A DNA stretch of 64,000 nucleotides from SAR324 cluster bacterium (lineage in GTDB: Bacteria; SAR324; NAC60-12), in contig JANQJU010000033.1 in the NCBI GenBank assembly GCA_028281495.1, positions 248,001-312,000 of the forward strand, in the 5' to 3' direction. The number at the start of each line of letters is the position of its first letter. Within the stretch, counting starts at the first letter, position 1. The translations under genes were made by a program, and so were the position numbers. The notes under the pieces were generated by a model. The model was given only the letters and a program-made list of their open reading frames with translations. It was not told the origin of the DNA and ran no database searches. Shown here piece after piece: positions 27,801 to 36,462 of the stretch.

Positions 27801-29088
27801 TTCCGCAAAGGGCCTCCTGCCAATCCCAGACCAACGCGACTTTGGAAAATTCCATATTTTGATTGTAGACGACGAACCGATCAATCTTCAGGTATTGTTC
27901 AACTATTTGTCCCCCAACAACTACGCCATCACACAAGCATCCAATGGTATGGAGGCCTTGGAGATTATTCGTAACCATCCCCCTTTTGATCTCATCCTCT
28001 TAGATGTGATGATGCCTCGCATGACCGGTTATGAACTCTGCCAACGGCTTCGGGAGCAACATCCCCCTCAAAAACTTCCAATTGTGTTGCTGACGGCCAA
28101 AAACCAGGAGACGGATTTATTGGAAGGTTTCGAAGTGGGCGCGAACGATTATTTGATCAAACCGGTTTCCAAAAACGAACTGCTCGCTCGTATCAAAACC
28201 CATATTGAACTGTCCAAGATCAATGGAGCGTATGGGCGCTTCGTCCCCCACCAATTCTTGGACTTGTTGGACAAGGAAAGCATTGTCGATGTGCAGTTGG
28301 GGGACCATACTGAAATGGACCTCTCAATCCTCTTTTCAGATATTCGTTCCTTCACGTCTTTGTCAGAAAAGATGACACCCGAGGAAAACTTCCGCTTCCT
28401 CAATGATTACCTGAAACGCATGGAACCGCTGGTGAAGCAGAATCATGGTTTTATTGACAAATATATTGGAGATGCTGTCATGGCTTTGTTCAACGCCGAA
28501 GCAGACGATGCGATCAACGCCGCGCTTGCCATGTTGCATGCCTTGCAGGAATTCAATCAAAGCCGTATGAGCCAAAAATCCCCCCCCATCCAAATAGGAA
28601 TCGGGATCAACACGGGTACCTCCATGCTCGGCACCGTGGGGGGGGCCAACCGCATGGAAGGTACCGTGATCAGCGATGCGGTCAATTTGGCTTCCCGCTT
28701 AGAGGGCCTGACTAAATTGTATGGTGCCTCCCTCCTGATTAGTGAGCACACCTTCCATCAACTCCAAGCCCCCATGAATTATGCCATGCGTGTGGTGGAT
28801 CGGGTCCGTACTAAAGGGAAATCAGAACCCGTCACGGTCTGGGAGATCTATGAAGGCGACCCCCCTAAACAGCGCGATGCCAAAGCCTCCACAGTTCGGT
28901 TTTTCGAAGAAGCCATTTCTGTATACCAACTTCAAGAATTCAACGATGCCCAACAACTGTTCCAAGAATGTCTGACGCACAATCCCGATGACAAAGCCGC
29001 CCAACTCTATCTTCATCGCTGTGCTCATTTCATGGAAGTGGGCTGTGAAGATACATGGGAAGGCGTGACTGAGCTGGATGCAAAGTGA
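24808..29088 (+). CDS. Pentapeptide-repeat, 7TM hybrid histidine kinase fused to a class III cyclase
   Basis: A 1426-aa membrane receptor carrying two output systems. It starts at GTG 24808, fixed by AGGAGG just upstream. Signal peptide 1-24, then about 75 pentapeptide repeats (A-N-L/F-x-x, residues 33-418) on the periplasmic side. Seven membrane helices (about 458-680) resemble a 7TMR-DISM core. A coiled coil leads to HisKA with His716 (SHELRTPLNG) and HATPase (NLIGNAIKF, DTGIGIPEDK, GTGLGLSI). The receiver domain has phospho-acceptor Asp1066 (LLDVMMPRMTG) and Lys in LIKPVS. The cyclase domain keeps both metal Asps (1178 in FSDIRSF, 1222 in YIGDAVM), Lys in IDKYIGD and SDAVNLASRLEG, so it should be active, probably on ATP. 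A TPR-like tail ends WEGV, as in the CHASE2 cyclase. Confidence 0.9.
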   Translation: MKRIFWINWIVWLALGLLPQPGWAWNPEHLDTFKQTKVCRNCDLTGADLAGWTLTDAQLEGSNLEGANFQGANLQRANFSEANLKRTNFQAANLQEAQFHKTNLHTTLFNYANLQRAQFVHSNCHSTRFQNSQLQNIQASHLECAGASFRESQLQGAQLDHAEFVGVELTGVNLNGVNFQKAEFTGTTFRWGQSEGANFQESEFHGVDFQGAILKKANFQNTEFTGASFYNAELEDVNFQNADLEGIDLQGSTLIRLNLRDTLLDWTEFQNSTMESPDFTNAKGAHAQFEGATIRNGQFQNVRLYEVEFDGALLDQANFSQANLNTPDFGTTELLRSTFYQAKVHHANFQKSNLKGTSFQEAKIREANFKRANLQQVNLQGAEIHWARFRTADLREANFEGANLQHSMLQGSMMTGAIWTDGTRFNARNSPESLPSYIQIFNEFTDVMIEPLRKEFVADPVRLIFGCFLIGLGMIPIMLFRQNRNAWFYVGMILISGGALVIVTTNMLLRWWPNRFLWETAGFASIGMVLASLSSLTDRVFGEASRWLLRRMWQIYLALFATALLLLFVLEIWPGNQMIASTWVTLTSMGLLGLLIFLFALLPIWTIIRGVISGNRDARLFAYCLGFFVISSIPSVLLNTHSMKLPPWSENFMFIGAVVFFLSPAFIAFRSYVVIHGRLEEYSQELETTNQLLQTRNQDLSRMDKLKDEFLANTSHELRTPLNGIIGIADSMLDGVAGDLNESQMANLIMIVTSGRRLSNLVNDLLDFSKLKHHNIALQTKPVNMQAMTELVYTLSQPLIGNKDLQLINKIDPNLPGAQADENRIQQVMHNLIGNAIKFTDQGQVITEAEVKGSLLEISVSDTGIGIPEDKIDRIFESFEQVDGSTAREYQGTGLGLSITKQLIELHGGTIRAESTLGQGSRFVFALPYSQQPVDPPESWTQHALSQKEKSLKPHQFPDASSFVGEPSTNIEPVTNTEKDANSRAGSESRTYNIEVSASAKGLLPIPDQRDFGKFHILIVDDEPINLQVLFNYLSPNNYAITQASNGMEALEIIRNHPPFDLILLDVMMPRMTGYELCQRLREQHPPQKLPIVLLTAKNQETDLLEGFEVGANDYLIKPVSKNELLARIKTHIELSKINGAYGRFVPHQFLDLLDKESIVDVQLGDHTEMDLSILFSDIRSFTSLSEKMTPEENFRFLNDYLKRMEPLVKQNHGFIDKYIGDAVMALFNAEADDAINAALAMLHALQEFNQSRMSQKSPPIQIGIGINTGTSMLGTVGGANRMEGTVISDAVNLASRLEGLTKLYGASLLISEHTFHQLQAPMNYAMRVVDRVRTKGKSEPVTVWEIYEGDPPKQRDAKASTVRFFEEAISVYQLQEFNDAQQLFQECLTHNPDDKAAQLYLHRCAHFMEVGCEDTWEGVTELDAK

Positions 29089-29124
29089 GCTGAATGTGGA
29101 GTGAGTTGGATGTGAAGTGAGTTG
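29071..29124. repeat. 16-bp tandem repeat across the cyclase stop codon
   Basis: Units GAGCTGGATGCAAAGT (29071), GAGCTGAATGTGGAGT (29087) and GAGTTGGATGTGAAGT (29103), plus six bases of a fourth. The array begins in the last codons of the kinase-cyclase gene and runs into the intergenic gap. Confidence 0.85.
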
Positions 29125-29205
29125 TTTTTTTCATTTCATCCGGGGGTATGCTAAGGATTCGAAAGGGGCAACTATTGAATCTTTACTTCAAGAGGAGGTT
29201 GGGCA

Positions 29206-30495
29206 ATGAAAAACAAAATGGGGAAAATTGGCATCTGGAGTATTGTCATTGGAATGCTGGGGCTTGGGATGATGGCAACCGTCCTTGAAGCCAAAGAACA
29301 AGTAGTCGTTTCCGTCACCGGAGAGGATATCAGCTCGATTGTAAAAGACTTCAATAATAGCCAATCCGATGTGGAGGTGGTGCTGCGTGAAAAGCCCTTC
29401 CGCAATTGGAGACAGGCGGTCAACCGCTTTCGATTAGGACAACAAATTGCTGAAAAAGGAAAAACCCGCCAAGTCGTCGATATTGCCTTTATCGATAACA
29501 ATTGGTTGCCCGAAATGCTTGAACACAACTGGCTCGCCGACATTTCTGGACGTATACCCTCTTCTCAGTTCGTAGAAGGCCTGCTAGATGTCGCCCAACG
29601 TGGATCCAGCCTATATGCGGTTCCGTTTAGTAACAAAGGGCTGGTGCTATATTATCGGAAAGATTGGCATCAAAAGCACGACCTCAAGCCACCTCAATCT
29701 CTGCAAGGCTTGCATGACAACGCGCTCACCCTGATGCAAAAAGAGAAACTCGATCATGGGGTGACTTTGCACTACACCGCCATTCATCTGGACCTCTTAC
29801 CATTTTTTTGGAGCAATGGAGGAGCCTTGGTGAACAACGATCAGTCGGTGATCAACAGTCCACAAAATCTCGAAACATTACAAAGGCTGCATGAAATGGC
29901 ACAAGCAGGGGTTTTTCCATCCACCAAACGCCTTGAAGCCTTGAAACCCTCCTATGGTCTTGCCCAAAAAGAGTTTTTAGAGGGACGCTCCGCATATCTC
30001 ATCACTTGGAACAACCGCATCACACCGTTTAACGAATCGCCGCTAGCGGGAAAATTTGGAGTCCTTCCCATTCCTCCGGTCCATGAAGGGCAGCCTTCAT
30101 ATTCGGTAATCGGTACCTGGTATTTTGCCATCAATGCCTTCAGTGAACACCAAACGGGAGCGATTGCGTTTTTGAACTATTTCTACTCGGGTGACGTACT
30201 AGCAGCTTACCGACAACAAACGCCGGGCTTTCTTTCTCCCCTCAAGTCAGCGCAAGTAGCAGCAACCCCAACCCCCTCTTCGGCTCCTGAAACCGCCCTT
30301 TATCCAGGGGCTTCAATTGCTGATTTGCAGGTGGCCATGCAGCGCATGCGACATCGCCTAGAGCACCCAAAAGAATCCGAACTCAGCTACATTTTAGAAA
30401 ACCTGTTACGTCAAGTGATTTTAGGCCAACTGCCTCCTTCCAAAGCTCTGCCACTCCTCCATCGGCGTTTTGAATCCATTTTAGAAAAACCTTAA
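29206..30495 (+). CDS. Extracellular solute-binding protein, family 1, without permease
   Basis: Periplasmic binding protein of 429 aa with an AGGAGG start site and a signal peptide (IGIWSIVIGMLGLGMMATVLEA). Fold features of the sugar-binding SBP group are visible: VVDIAFIDNNWLPEMLEHNWLADIS, then YAVPFSNKGLVLYYRKDW, PFFWSNGGALVNN, and FLEGRSAYLITWNN with GTWYFAINAFS. A natural ABC import operon would have permease and ATPase genes next; here two membrane sensor genes follow within 7 and 27 bases, so I infer that it delivers ligand occupancy to those sensors rather than to a transporter. The ligand is likely a sugar or similar small molecule, not established. Confidence 0.83.
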   Translation: MKNKMGKIGIWSIVIGMLGLGMMATVLEAKEQVVVSVTGEDISSIVKDFNNSQSDVEVVLREKPFRNWRQAVNRFRLGQQIAEKGKTRQVVDIAFIDNNWLPEMLEHNWLADISGRIPSSQFVEGLLDVAQRGSSLYAVPFSNKGLVLYYRKDWHQKHDLKPPQSLQGLHDNALTLMQKEKLDHGVTLHYTAIHLDLLPFFWSNGGALVNNDQSVINSPQNLETLQRLHEMAQAGVFPSTKRLEALKPSYGLAQKEFLEGRSAYLITWNNRITPFNESPLAGKFGVLPIPPVHEGQPSYSVIGTWYFAINAFSEHQTGAIAFLNYFYSGDVLAAYRQQTPGFLSPLKSAQVAATPTPSSAPETALYPGASIADLQVAMQRMRHRLEHPKESELSYILENLLRQVILGQLPPSKALPLLHRRFESILEKP

Positions 30496-30502
30496 AGGAC
30501 CC

Positions 30503-31903
30503 ATGACAAAACTTAATATGGTGAACTTCCGCCATTCCGTAGCCACCCAACTCTTAGCTTCGGTTTTTTCGGTTTATTTGTTGATTGCAGTGACTGTAAC
30601 CGTCGTGCACATGGCAGCTGAATACTTCAATACGCAAAGCGCGATTGAGCAAGATTTGCAGGTCTTAAATAAAACCTTTTCTCCGGGTTTGGCGCCTTCC
30701 TTGTGGAATGCAGATGTCGATCAGGTGCAAATCACGCTGCAAGGTCTGATGGAAGTGCCCATCCTCGTCGGAGCCAAAGTCGAAATGCCTGACTATGGGA
30801 TGGTGGCGTCTGCGGGAACTTATCTGGATGAGAATAACAACCCCATCGGTACCTCAAGAACTGGGGTGTTTGGCCAATCCTTTTCTATCCAATGGGAAGG
30901 TTCGTATGTGGGGACCTTGGTGTTGTATTCCAATACCGATGTGGTGATTGAAAAAGTAAAATTGGGTTTTTTGTTCATCATCGTCAATTCCATCATCAAA
31001 ACCGTCGCATTATGGATGATTTTTTTCATTTGTAGCCGAAAACTACTCAGTTCTCCCCTCACTCGTTTGACTCATGCGACCGAGCAACTGGATACCGAGG
31101 CCGCGTCCCCATTGGCCATCGATATCGGGGTCGTTCAACGCAACGAATTGCAAACGTTGCAGCACGCTTTCAACAAGATGGCCGAACGTTTATGGAGCAC
31201 CCAACACAAGCTGCACAATAGCCTCAAACAAGTGGAAGATGCCAATCGACGATTGCATCTGTTGCTAGAGAGCACACAAATCCTCCTCCGCTCTCCTGAC
31301 CCTTATATGGTTCTCATTCACTCCATTCAAACCTTGTTGAAAACCCAAGTCTTTGAAAACTCTCTAACAGTCAACTTAGTCTTTCGAGAACCCGATTCGA
31401 CTTCCCAACACCCCATGTATCGTCACTTTTGCATGCCAATGGAAATCAACAAAGAAGGAAAGTTGTTGCCTGCACAACAAGGTCTCCAAGATCTGAAAAG
31501 CTTTTCTGCCCCGGTCATCCGCCCCATGCGAGATTTCCCACTCGATACCATCCACGTGACAGAAAGTGTGGTGTTTGACGATACTTTGTTCATTCCCATT
31601 CGGTTGGACGCAGAGCTGTTTGGATTGATTGAATTGCAAGGTGTCAAACAAGCCTTTGAAGAAAGCGATAAAGAATTTCTCGATACCCTCACTCATATCC
31701 TGACTTTAGTGCTATCTGGGATGAAACGTGTTTCACCTGCCCAAGCCACAGATTCCCAAAACAATCTCGAAACACCCCTCAAAAACAACGTCAAAGCTGA
31801 TCTCGAAACTGATCTTAAAAATAACAGCGAAACTGACCTTAAAAATAACAGCGAAACTGATCTTAACACCGACAAGGTAGGCTCTCCCAAGCTGCCTGAA
31901 TAA
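30503..31903 (+). CDS. Membrane sensor: periplasmic domain, HAMP, GAF-like domain, no output
   Basis: 466 aa. Helix 1 at about 18-37 (VFSVYLLIAVTVTVVHM), a periplasmic domain of about 110 residues (including FSPGLAPSLWNADVDQVQITLQGLMEVPILVGA), helix 2 at about 155-178, HAMP to about 235, a coiled coil, then a GAF-like domain at about 250-415. There is no kinase, cyclase, PP2C or methyl-accepting domain; the last 45 residues are a repeat-built, charged, probably disordered tail (LKNNSETD repeats). The N-terminal 235 residues are paralogous to the genes at 31931 and 41099. Start site AAGGACCC. It may form heteromers with the next protein, lending input but not output. Confidence 0.75.
   Translation: MTKLNMVNFRHSVATQLLASVFSVYLLIAVTVTVVHMAAEYFNTQSAIEQDLQVLNKTFSPGLAPSLWNADVDQVQITLQGLMEVPILVGAKVEMPDYGMVASAGTYLDENNNPIGTSRTGVFGQSFSIQWEGSYVGTLVLYSNTDVVIEKVKLGFLFIIVNSIIKTVALWMIFFICSRKLLSSPLTRLTHATEQLDTEAASPLAIDIGVVQRNELQTLQHAFNKMAERLWSTQHKLHNSLKQVEDANRRLHLLLESTQILLRSPDPYMVLIHSIQTLLKTQVFENSLTVNLVFREPDSTSQHPMYRHFCMPMEINKEGKLLPAQQGLQDLKSFSAPVIRPMRDFPLDTIHVTESVVFDDTLFIPIRLDAELFGLIELQGVKQAFEESDKEFLDTLTHILTLVLSGMKRVSPAQATDSQNNLETPLKNNVKADLETDLKNNSETDLKNNSETDLNTDKVGSPKLPE
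31805..31866 (+). repeat. In-frame 24-bp tandem repeat, tail of the sensor gene
   Basis: Units at 31805-31828 and 31829-31852 (one difference) and part of a third, encoding the eight-residue repeat L-K-N-N-S-E-T-D. Confidence 0.88.
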
Positions 31904-31930
31904 CTCCATCACCTTCGGTTCAGGAAACTT

Positions 31931-34066
31931 ATGCAACCCGCTGCGATCCGTTTAAAAGACTCCATTGCGACGAAACTCTTGAAGGTCGTGTTTTCCTTCT
32001 ATTTCATTGTGGCCGTGCTGGTGACGTTAGGCCACATGGTGGTGGAATATTATCGCACCAAAGACGCCATTGTGGATGATTTGCGTCAAACCCAAGAAAT
32101 GTTTGGTGCTGGATTGAGTCGTGCCATGTGGGAATTCAATATGGAGCAATTGCAACTGACGTTAGAAGGCATGATCTCCCTTTCTAATATTGTGGGAGCC
32201 TCGATTGAAGATTCCGAACAATCCACGGTGGCTCAGGTAGGCAAAGTAGCAGCCGCTTCTGATACTTCCTTGTTCGGCCACTCCTTTCCACTGGTGTATA
32301 CCAATGAGGCGGGAGAGGCGAGTGTGCAAGGCAAAGTGACCGTGTATTCGAGTACTGATGTGGTGTTGAATCGGGTGCAGTGGGGATTTGTGCTGTTGCT
32401 GATCAATGCCGTGGTGAAAACCTTGGCATTGTGGGGCATCTTTTTATGGTTTGGCAACCGCTTGCTCGGACGCCCGTTATCTTTACTTGCCGAAGCCACC
32501 GAATCGGTGGATGTGCACAACCCCACTCCTTTGGAAATCGATGTGCACACAGACCCCAACAATGAACTGAAAATCTTGGAGGAGGGATTCAACCGCATGA
32601 GTCACCGCTTATGGTCCGCCCATCGAGAGATTCAAGCCCATATGGAGTATTTGGACCAAACCAACAAACGTCAACAGATCTTATTGGATGGCACCCGTGC
32701 CGTGACCTCTTCCTTGAATAAACTCAAGGTGATGATCGGAGCGGTTCGTTCCTTACTCAAAGGCGTGCCTTTGGATCGCTCTGTACAGGTGATCTTATCG
32801 TTTCGAGACACTCCCCACCAGGCTCCTGATCGTCCAACCACCCGGTATTGTTACAATCATTACCAAATACGAATCGAGATTTCTGCCACCGGTACCCCAG
32901 CCTTACGACAATCGCATTTGGATGATGCGGTGCATGCTTATACGGATTCTCCCCGTTACTCGGACCAACTCGCTTTGGGGGCCACACGAGTGACGGGATG
33001 TGTGCTCATCCAGGATACTTTAGTAGTTCCAATTTGGTACAACAATGAGCTACTTGGAAACATCGATCTGCAAGGCATCCAACTCAATCACTTCCAGAGT
33101 GATGATAAGGATTTTGTTGATACTTTGTCGCAATCCATCGGACTCTCCCTGAAAGAAGCAGAAATCACAGAAGCCTTACGACACGCCAACGAAGCTTTAG
33201 AAGAATTGAATGCCAACCTAGAACAAAAAGTCATCCAACGGACCACCGAACTCCAAGCAGCGAATACCCAGCTCACGGCCTCTTATGAAACCATCAAAAC
33301 CCAGCAAGACCTCCTGAATGACGAACTTGCGCAAGCCCGTGAAACACAAGCCACGCTCTTGCCCGAACGTCTTCCCAAAATCCCAGGTGCTCATGTGGCC
33401 TGCAAGTACTCATCAATGGAACAAATTGGCGGGGATTTTTATAATGTGTTTGCCATTGATGAACATCGCTATGGATTGGTTGTTACCGATATTACCGGAC
33501 ATGGGGTGGTCGCGGCTTTGTTATCATTCATGGTGTCGAGTGTTTTTTGGGAAAGCCAAAAACAAAGCGTGTCTCCGCAATTGGTATTGACCTATGCCAA
33601 CAATGTTTTGGAAGAAAAGCTCCCCAATGAAAAATTCGCTTCCATGGTGTATGCCGTCTACGACTCTCAAACTCGGAAACTCACCTATTGCAGCGGCGGC
33701 CACCCGGAAGCCCTGATCTATCGTCCAAGCACTCAAGAAATCATCCGCCTCTCACAAACCGGCATGCTGGTGGGCTTGTTTTCCGCTCCCATTTCCGAAT
33801 ATACCGAAATCGAAGTGGACCTGCTCCCTGGTGACAAACTGCTCCTTTATACCGATGCCATCATTGAAGCTATCGACGAGAACGGCTACACGCTCGGTGT
33901 CCCCCGCCTTGCCCAATTTCTCAAAAACCACGGCCACCTCCCTATCCAAGACCTGCTCGATCAAGTGTATCGGTACGGTCTCTCATATGCCAATCAACCG
34001 GCCTATAATGACGATTGTACGCTGGTAGGGTTGGAATTGGAGTTGCAGTTGGACTTAGAGGGGTGA
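31931..34066 (+). CDS. Membrane sensor with PP2C/SpoIIE phosphatase output (RsbU-like)
   Basis: 711 aa. The same sensor module as the preceding gene: helix 1 (VFSFYFIVAVLVTLGHM), periplasmic domain with GLSRAMWEFNMEQLQLTLEGM, helix 2, HAMP to about 235, then a GAF-like domain (about 245-415) and a long coiled coil. The PP2C domain spans about 470-700, with metal-ligand motifs IGGDFYNVF, VTDITGHGVVAALLS, GGHPEALIY, LLYTDAIIEA and YNDDCTLVGLEL, all intact. Family members dephosphorylate anti-anti-sigma factors of the RsbV/SpoIIAA type, freeing sigma factors. No RsbV or RsbW partner is in the window. AGGAAACTT precedes the ATG. Third gene of the SBP-sensor-sensor unit. Confidence 0.86.
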   Translation: MQPAAIRLKDSIATKLLKVVFSFYFIVAVLVTLGHMVVEYYRTKDAIVDDLRQTQEMFGAGLSRAMWEFNMEQLQLTLEGMISLSNIVGASIEDSEQSTVAQVGKVAAASDTSLFGHSFPLVYTNEAGEASVQGKVTVYSSTDVVLNRVQWGFVLLLINAVVKTLALWGIFLWFGNRLLGRPLSLLAEATESVDVHNPTPLEIDVHTDPNNELKILEEGFNRMSHRLWSAHREIQAHMEYLDQTNKRQQILLDGTRAVTSSLNKLKVMIGAVRSLLKGVPLDRSVQVILSFRDTPHQAPDRPTTRYCYNHYQIRIEISATGTPALRQSHLDDAVHAYTDSPRYSDQLALGATRVTGCVLIQDTLVVPIWYNNELLGNIDLQGIQLNHFQSDDKDFVDTLSQSIGLSLKEAEITEALRHANEALEELNANLEQKVIQRTTELQAANTQLTASYETIKTQQDLLNDELAQARETQATLLPERLPKIPGAHVACKYSSMEQIGGDFYNVFAIDEHRYGLVVTDITGHGVVAALLSFMVSSVFWESQKQSVSPQLVLTYANNVLEEKLPNEKFASMVYAVYDSQTRKLTYCSGGHPEALIYRPSTQEIIRLSQTGMLVGLFSAPISEYTEIEVDLLPGDKLLLYTDAIIEAIDENGYTLGVPRLAQFLKNHGHLPIQDLLDQVYRYGLSYANQPAYNDDCTLVGLELELQLDLEG

Positions 34067-34073
34067 TGTGTAT

Positions 34074-34113
34074 TTATAGTTCAAGTGGGCTTCTTATAGT
34101 TCAAGTAGGCTTC
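34074..34113. repeat. 20-bp tandem repeat, two copies
   Basis: TTATAGTTCAAGTGGGCTTC (34074-34093) and the same with one change (34094-34113). The second copy contains the stop codon of the convergent EamA gene. Confidence 0.88.
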
Positions 34114-35024
34114 TTGAGGATTGCTTTCGCCTGCAACCACCTCACTACTCTCCCATCAATAAACAGAATCCCGCATAGAATTAGCAGCATCCCCAGAAAC
34201 AGTGACCACGTGACCTGTTCTCCTAACAGCCACACACCCAGCAGCAGAGCACTGAGGGGAATAAGGAAGGTCACTAGCAATACATTGGTGGCCCCAGCAT
34301 TGGTGAGGATGTGGAAATAGATCAGGTAGGCTACGGCAGTGCTGAGGAAAGCCAACCCTCCAATTGCCCCCCAGGTTGCAAGATTGGGACTGTATTGCCA
34401 CGGCTGTTCAAAAAAGAGTGCGAATGGAGCCACGATCAGAGCCGTTCCCGTAACTTGGCCAGCAGCCGTTACAGACAGAGAGCAGGACTTGAAGCGGCGA
34501 CGTCCATAGATCCCGGCAAAGGCATACGACAAAGCAGCTCCTAAGATGGCAACTTGTCCCAGGACGTTTTGTCCGACACCAAGCAATGCTTCTTTACCAA
34601 TCAAGACAACCACGCCGCAGAAACCGAGCAAGCACCCCAAGACTCGTTGAGGTGTAATCCGTTCTTCTTGTGTGAAAAAATGAGTGAGCACCACCGAAAA
34701 CAAAGGAGTCGTGGCATTCAGAATCGAGGCTAAGCCGCTCTCAATATACACTTGGCCCCACACAATCAGGCTGTATGGGATGGCTCCATTGAGTGCTCCC
34801 AAGATCAGAAACCGTCCCCACAATTGAGGCGACAGAGGCATCTGTCCCTGCTTCCATATGACATAGGCCAATAGCAAAATGGCAGCAAACCCCACACGTC
34901 CCAACACCACCGTGAATGTGGGGAGTTCTCTCAATGCAATTTCAACAAAAAAGAAAGATCCTCCCCACAAAGTAGAAAGGACCAACAACCATCCCCAATC
35001 GTGGAGTCGCATCGTTGGATTCAT
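34101..35024 (-). CDS. EamA/DMT-family permease
   Basis: Inner-membrane protein of 307 aa with ten helices in two homologous EamA halves: WGGSFFFVEIALRELPTFTVVLGRVGFAAILLL in the first and GALSYAFAGIYGRRRF, SALLLGVWLLGEQVTWSLFLGMLLILCGI in the second. The drug/metabolite transporter superfamily exports amino acids and other small metabolites; the substrate cannot be read from sequence. Convergent with the PP2C sensor gene. Confidence 0.9.
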   Translation of the reverse strand: MNPTMRLHDWGWLLVLSTLWGGSFFFVEIALRELPTFTVVLGRVGFAAILLLAYVIWKQGQMPLSPQLWGRFLILGALNGAIPYSLIVWGQVYIESGLASILNATTPLFSVVLTHFFTQEERITPQRVLGCLLGFCGVVVLIGKEALLGVGQNVLGQVAILGAALSYAFAGIYGRRRFKSCSLSVTAAGQVTGTALIVAPFALFFEQPWQYSPNLATWGAIGGLAFLSTAVAYLIYFHILTNAGATNVLLVTFLIPLSALLLGVWLLGEQVTWSLFLGMLLILCGILFIDGRVVRWLQAKAILKKPT

Positions 35025-35182
35025 GACTTGCTTTCATATAATGATTAGTTGGGTCTTAGAGCTTATTCCGTAGACAATCCCCCTCGTAAGCGTTTGTTCC
35101 ATAGACAATACTCCTCATACCCCAACATCACAATGAAGGGAAGGTCGGCTTTGATCCTACGGATTACATCAACGACTGTCGA

Positions 35183-35968
35183 TCATTCCCAATGCGAAAA
35201 ATCGGCTTTTTCTAGATTCAACTCAGCAGCCCATTGTGAGGCAATATCAATACTTGCTAGGACATGGTGAGGGTGGTGGGCATCGGAATTACAGACCACT
35301 TGAATGGGATACTCGGTGGCCAGCTCCCAAAATGGACGCCACGGATAAGGCTGACGGAATCCATCTGTAGTCAACTTAGGGGCTTTGCGTAGACCATTGC
35401 CATTGATTTCTAGCGGGGTTTGGGTATCAGCCGCTGCTTGTAGGATCGCACGAGAACAGGCTTCGACATCTTCATTCCAAGTATCTTGACAGGCTCCGAA
35501 CACATCGGGGTGGGCAATGAAGTCAAAGAGACCGGTAGCCATCGTGTGGCACAGGTAATCGGTATAGGCTCGAAGGGTCGATGGGCTGCCGATCTCACCA
35601 AAGGAATTCAGCCATTCACCGTTCCAAGGAGTGTAATGGGCCGCTCCTATCAAGTAATCAAATTGACGCTGCTCACGCAACTCGTCTTGGTAAAAGGCGT
35701 GATACTCTTTGGTATATTCGCACTCCATCCCTTTGAGGATTCGCAGTTCTGGGACGGCAGCTTGAGCGTCAGCAATGGCTTGTTCGTAGTCATCCAATTC
35801 GGCATAGGACATCCGAACATCGGGCCATTGATCATCCGGCAAAGCCGTGTGATCTGACATACCCAGCACAGTCGCACCACCTTCATGCGCAGCACGGGCA
35901 TAATCTTCCACATCGCCGGAAGCGTGTTTACAACGATACGTATGGGTATGGTAATTGGTCCAAGTCAT
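35183..35968 (-). CDS. PHP-domain phosphatase, HisK-type histidinol-phosphatase family
   Basis: Cytoplasmic metal-dependent phosphoesterase of 261 aa. The PHP metal motifs are present: NYHTHTYRCKHA near the start, MSDHTALPD, KGMECEYTKE, GAAHYTPW, FIAHPDVFG, and CNSDAHHPHHV at the end. Layout and length fit HisJ/HisK histidinol-phosphatases, which remove phosphate from histidinol phosphate. hisA and hisF are 25 kb away, so the role in histidine synthesis is likely but not proven by context. The ribosome site is weak. Confidence 0.82.
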   Translation of the reverse strand: MTWTNYHTHTYRCKHASGDVEDYARAAHEGGATVLGMSDHTALPDDQWPDVRMSYAELDDYEQAIADAQAAVPELRILKGMECEYTKEYHAFYQDELREQRQFDYLIGAAHYTPWNGEWLNSFGEIGSPSTLRAYTDYLCHTMATGLFDFIAHPDVFGACQDTWNEDVEACSRAILQAAADTQTPLEINGNGLRKAPKLTTDGFRQPYPWRPFWELATEYPIQVVCNSDAHHPHHVLASIDIASQWAAELNLEKADFSHWE

Positions 35969-36081
35969 AAAAACGTCTGGGGGTTGAGGGTTGAATGGTT
36001 GAAATCCAATGTTGAGATACCGGATTGAGGTTCGGATGGCAGAAACTTAATTGTTTGAAGCTCCCGATTGCAAGTGCAGAA

Positions 36082-36456
36082 TTAAGTTAACGGGCCATCT
36101 TCCACCCAGGCCTTGATACCAACCAGCATGACTAAAAAATCCATAGGACTGTCATGGGAAGGAACCGTGAATCCCTGTTCCTCAAATAATTTTGGTACCT
36201 CCGCAAGGAGGCCGCGTGTGCCTTTGTCTCGATAGACGACACATCCTTGCACTGCAACATCTCGAAACTGTTGCAACCTCATGTCGTTAGTATTTCCTGG
36301 ATGGGAAGCACGCTTCTGTTGAGCCTCAATCCACGCTTGGACACGGTCAGGAAAATCGCTTTGCAGGATAGAAGTCATCGCAACCGCCGCCATGATCTGA
36401 GTCGGGCCAAATTTCAACGATTCTAGATGTTTCGGCAAGAAGGTTTTTAGATCCAT
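36082..36456 (-). CDS. Small hypothetical protein
   Basis: 124 aa, soluble, mostly helical, no family I recognise. It begins six bases after the stop of the histidine-phosphatase gene and so is probably its operon partner. Features: KFGPTQIMAAVAMTSILQ in the N-terminal third and SPMDFLVMLVGIKAWVEDG at the end. No Cys-metal motif or signal peptide. A 9-bp inverted repeat (AACTTAATT 36044-36052, AATTAAGTT 36080-36088) straddles its 3' end. Confidence 0.6.
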   Translation of the reverse strand: MDLKTFLPKHLESLKFGPTQIMAAVAMTSILQSDFPDRVQAWIEAQQKRASHPGNTNDMRLQQFRDVAVQGCVVYRDKGTRGLLAEVPKLFEEQGFTVPSHDSPMDFLVMLVGIKAWVEDGPLT

Positions 36457-36462
36457 AGGGCG

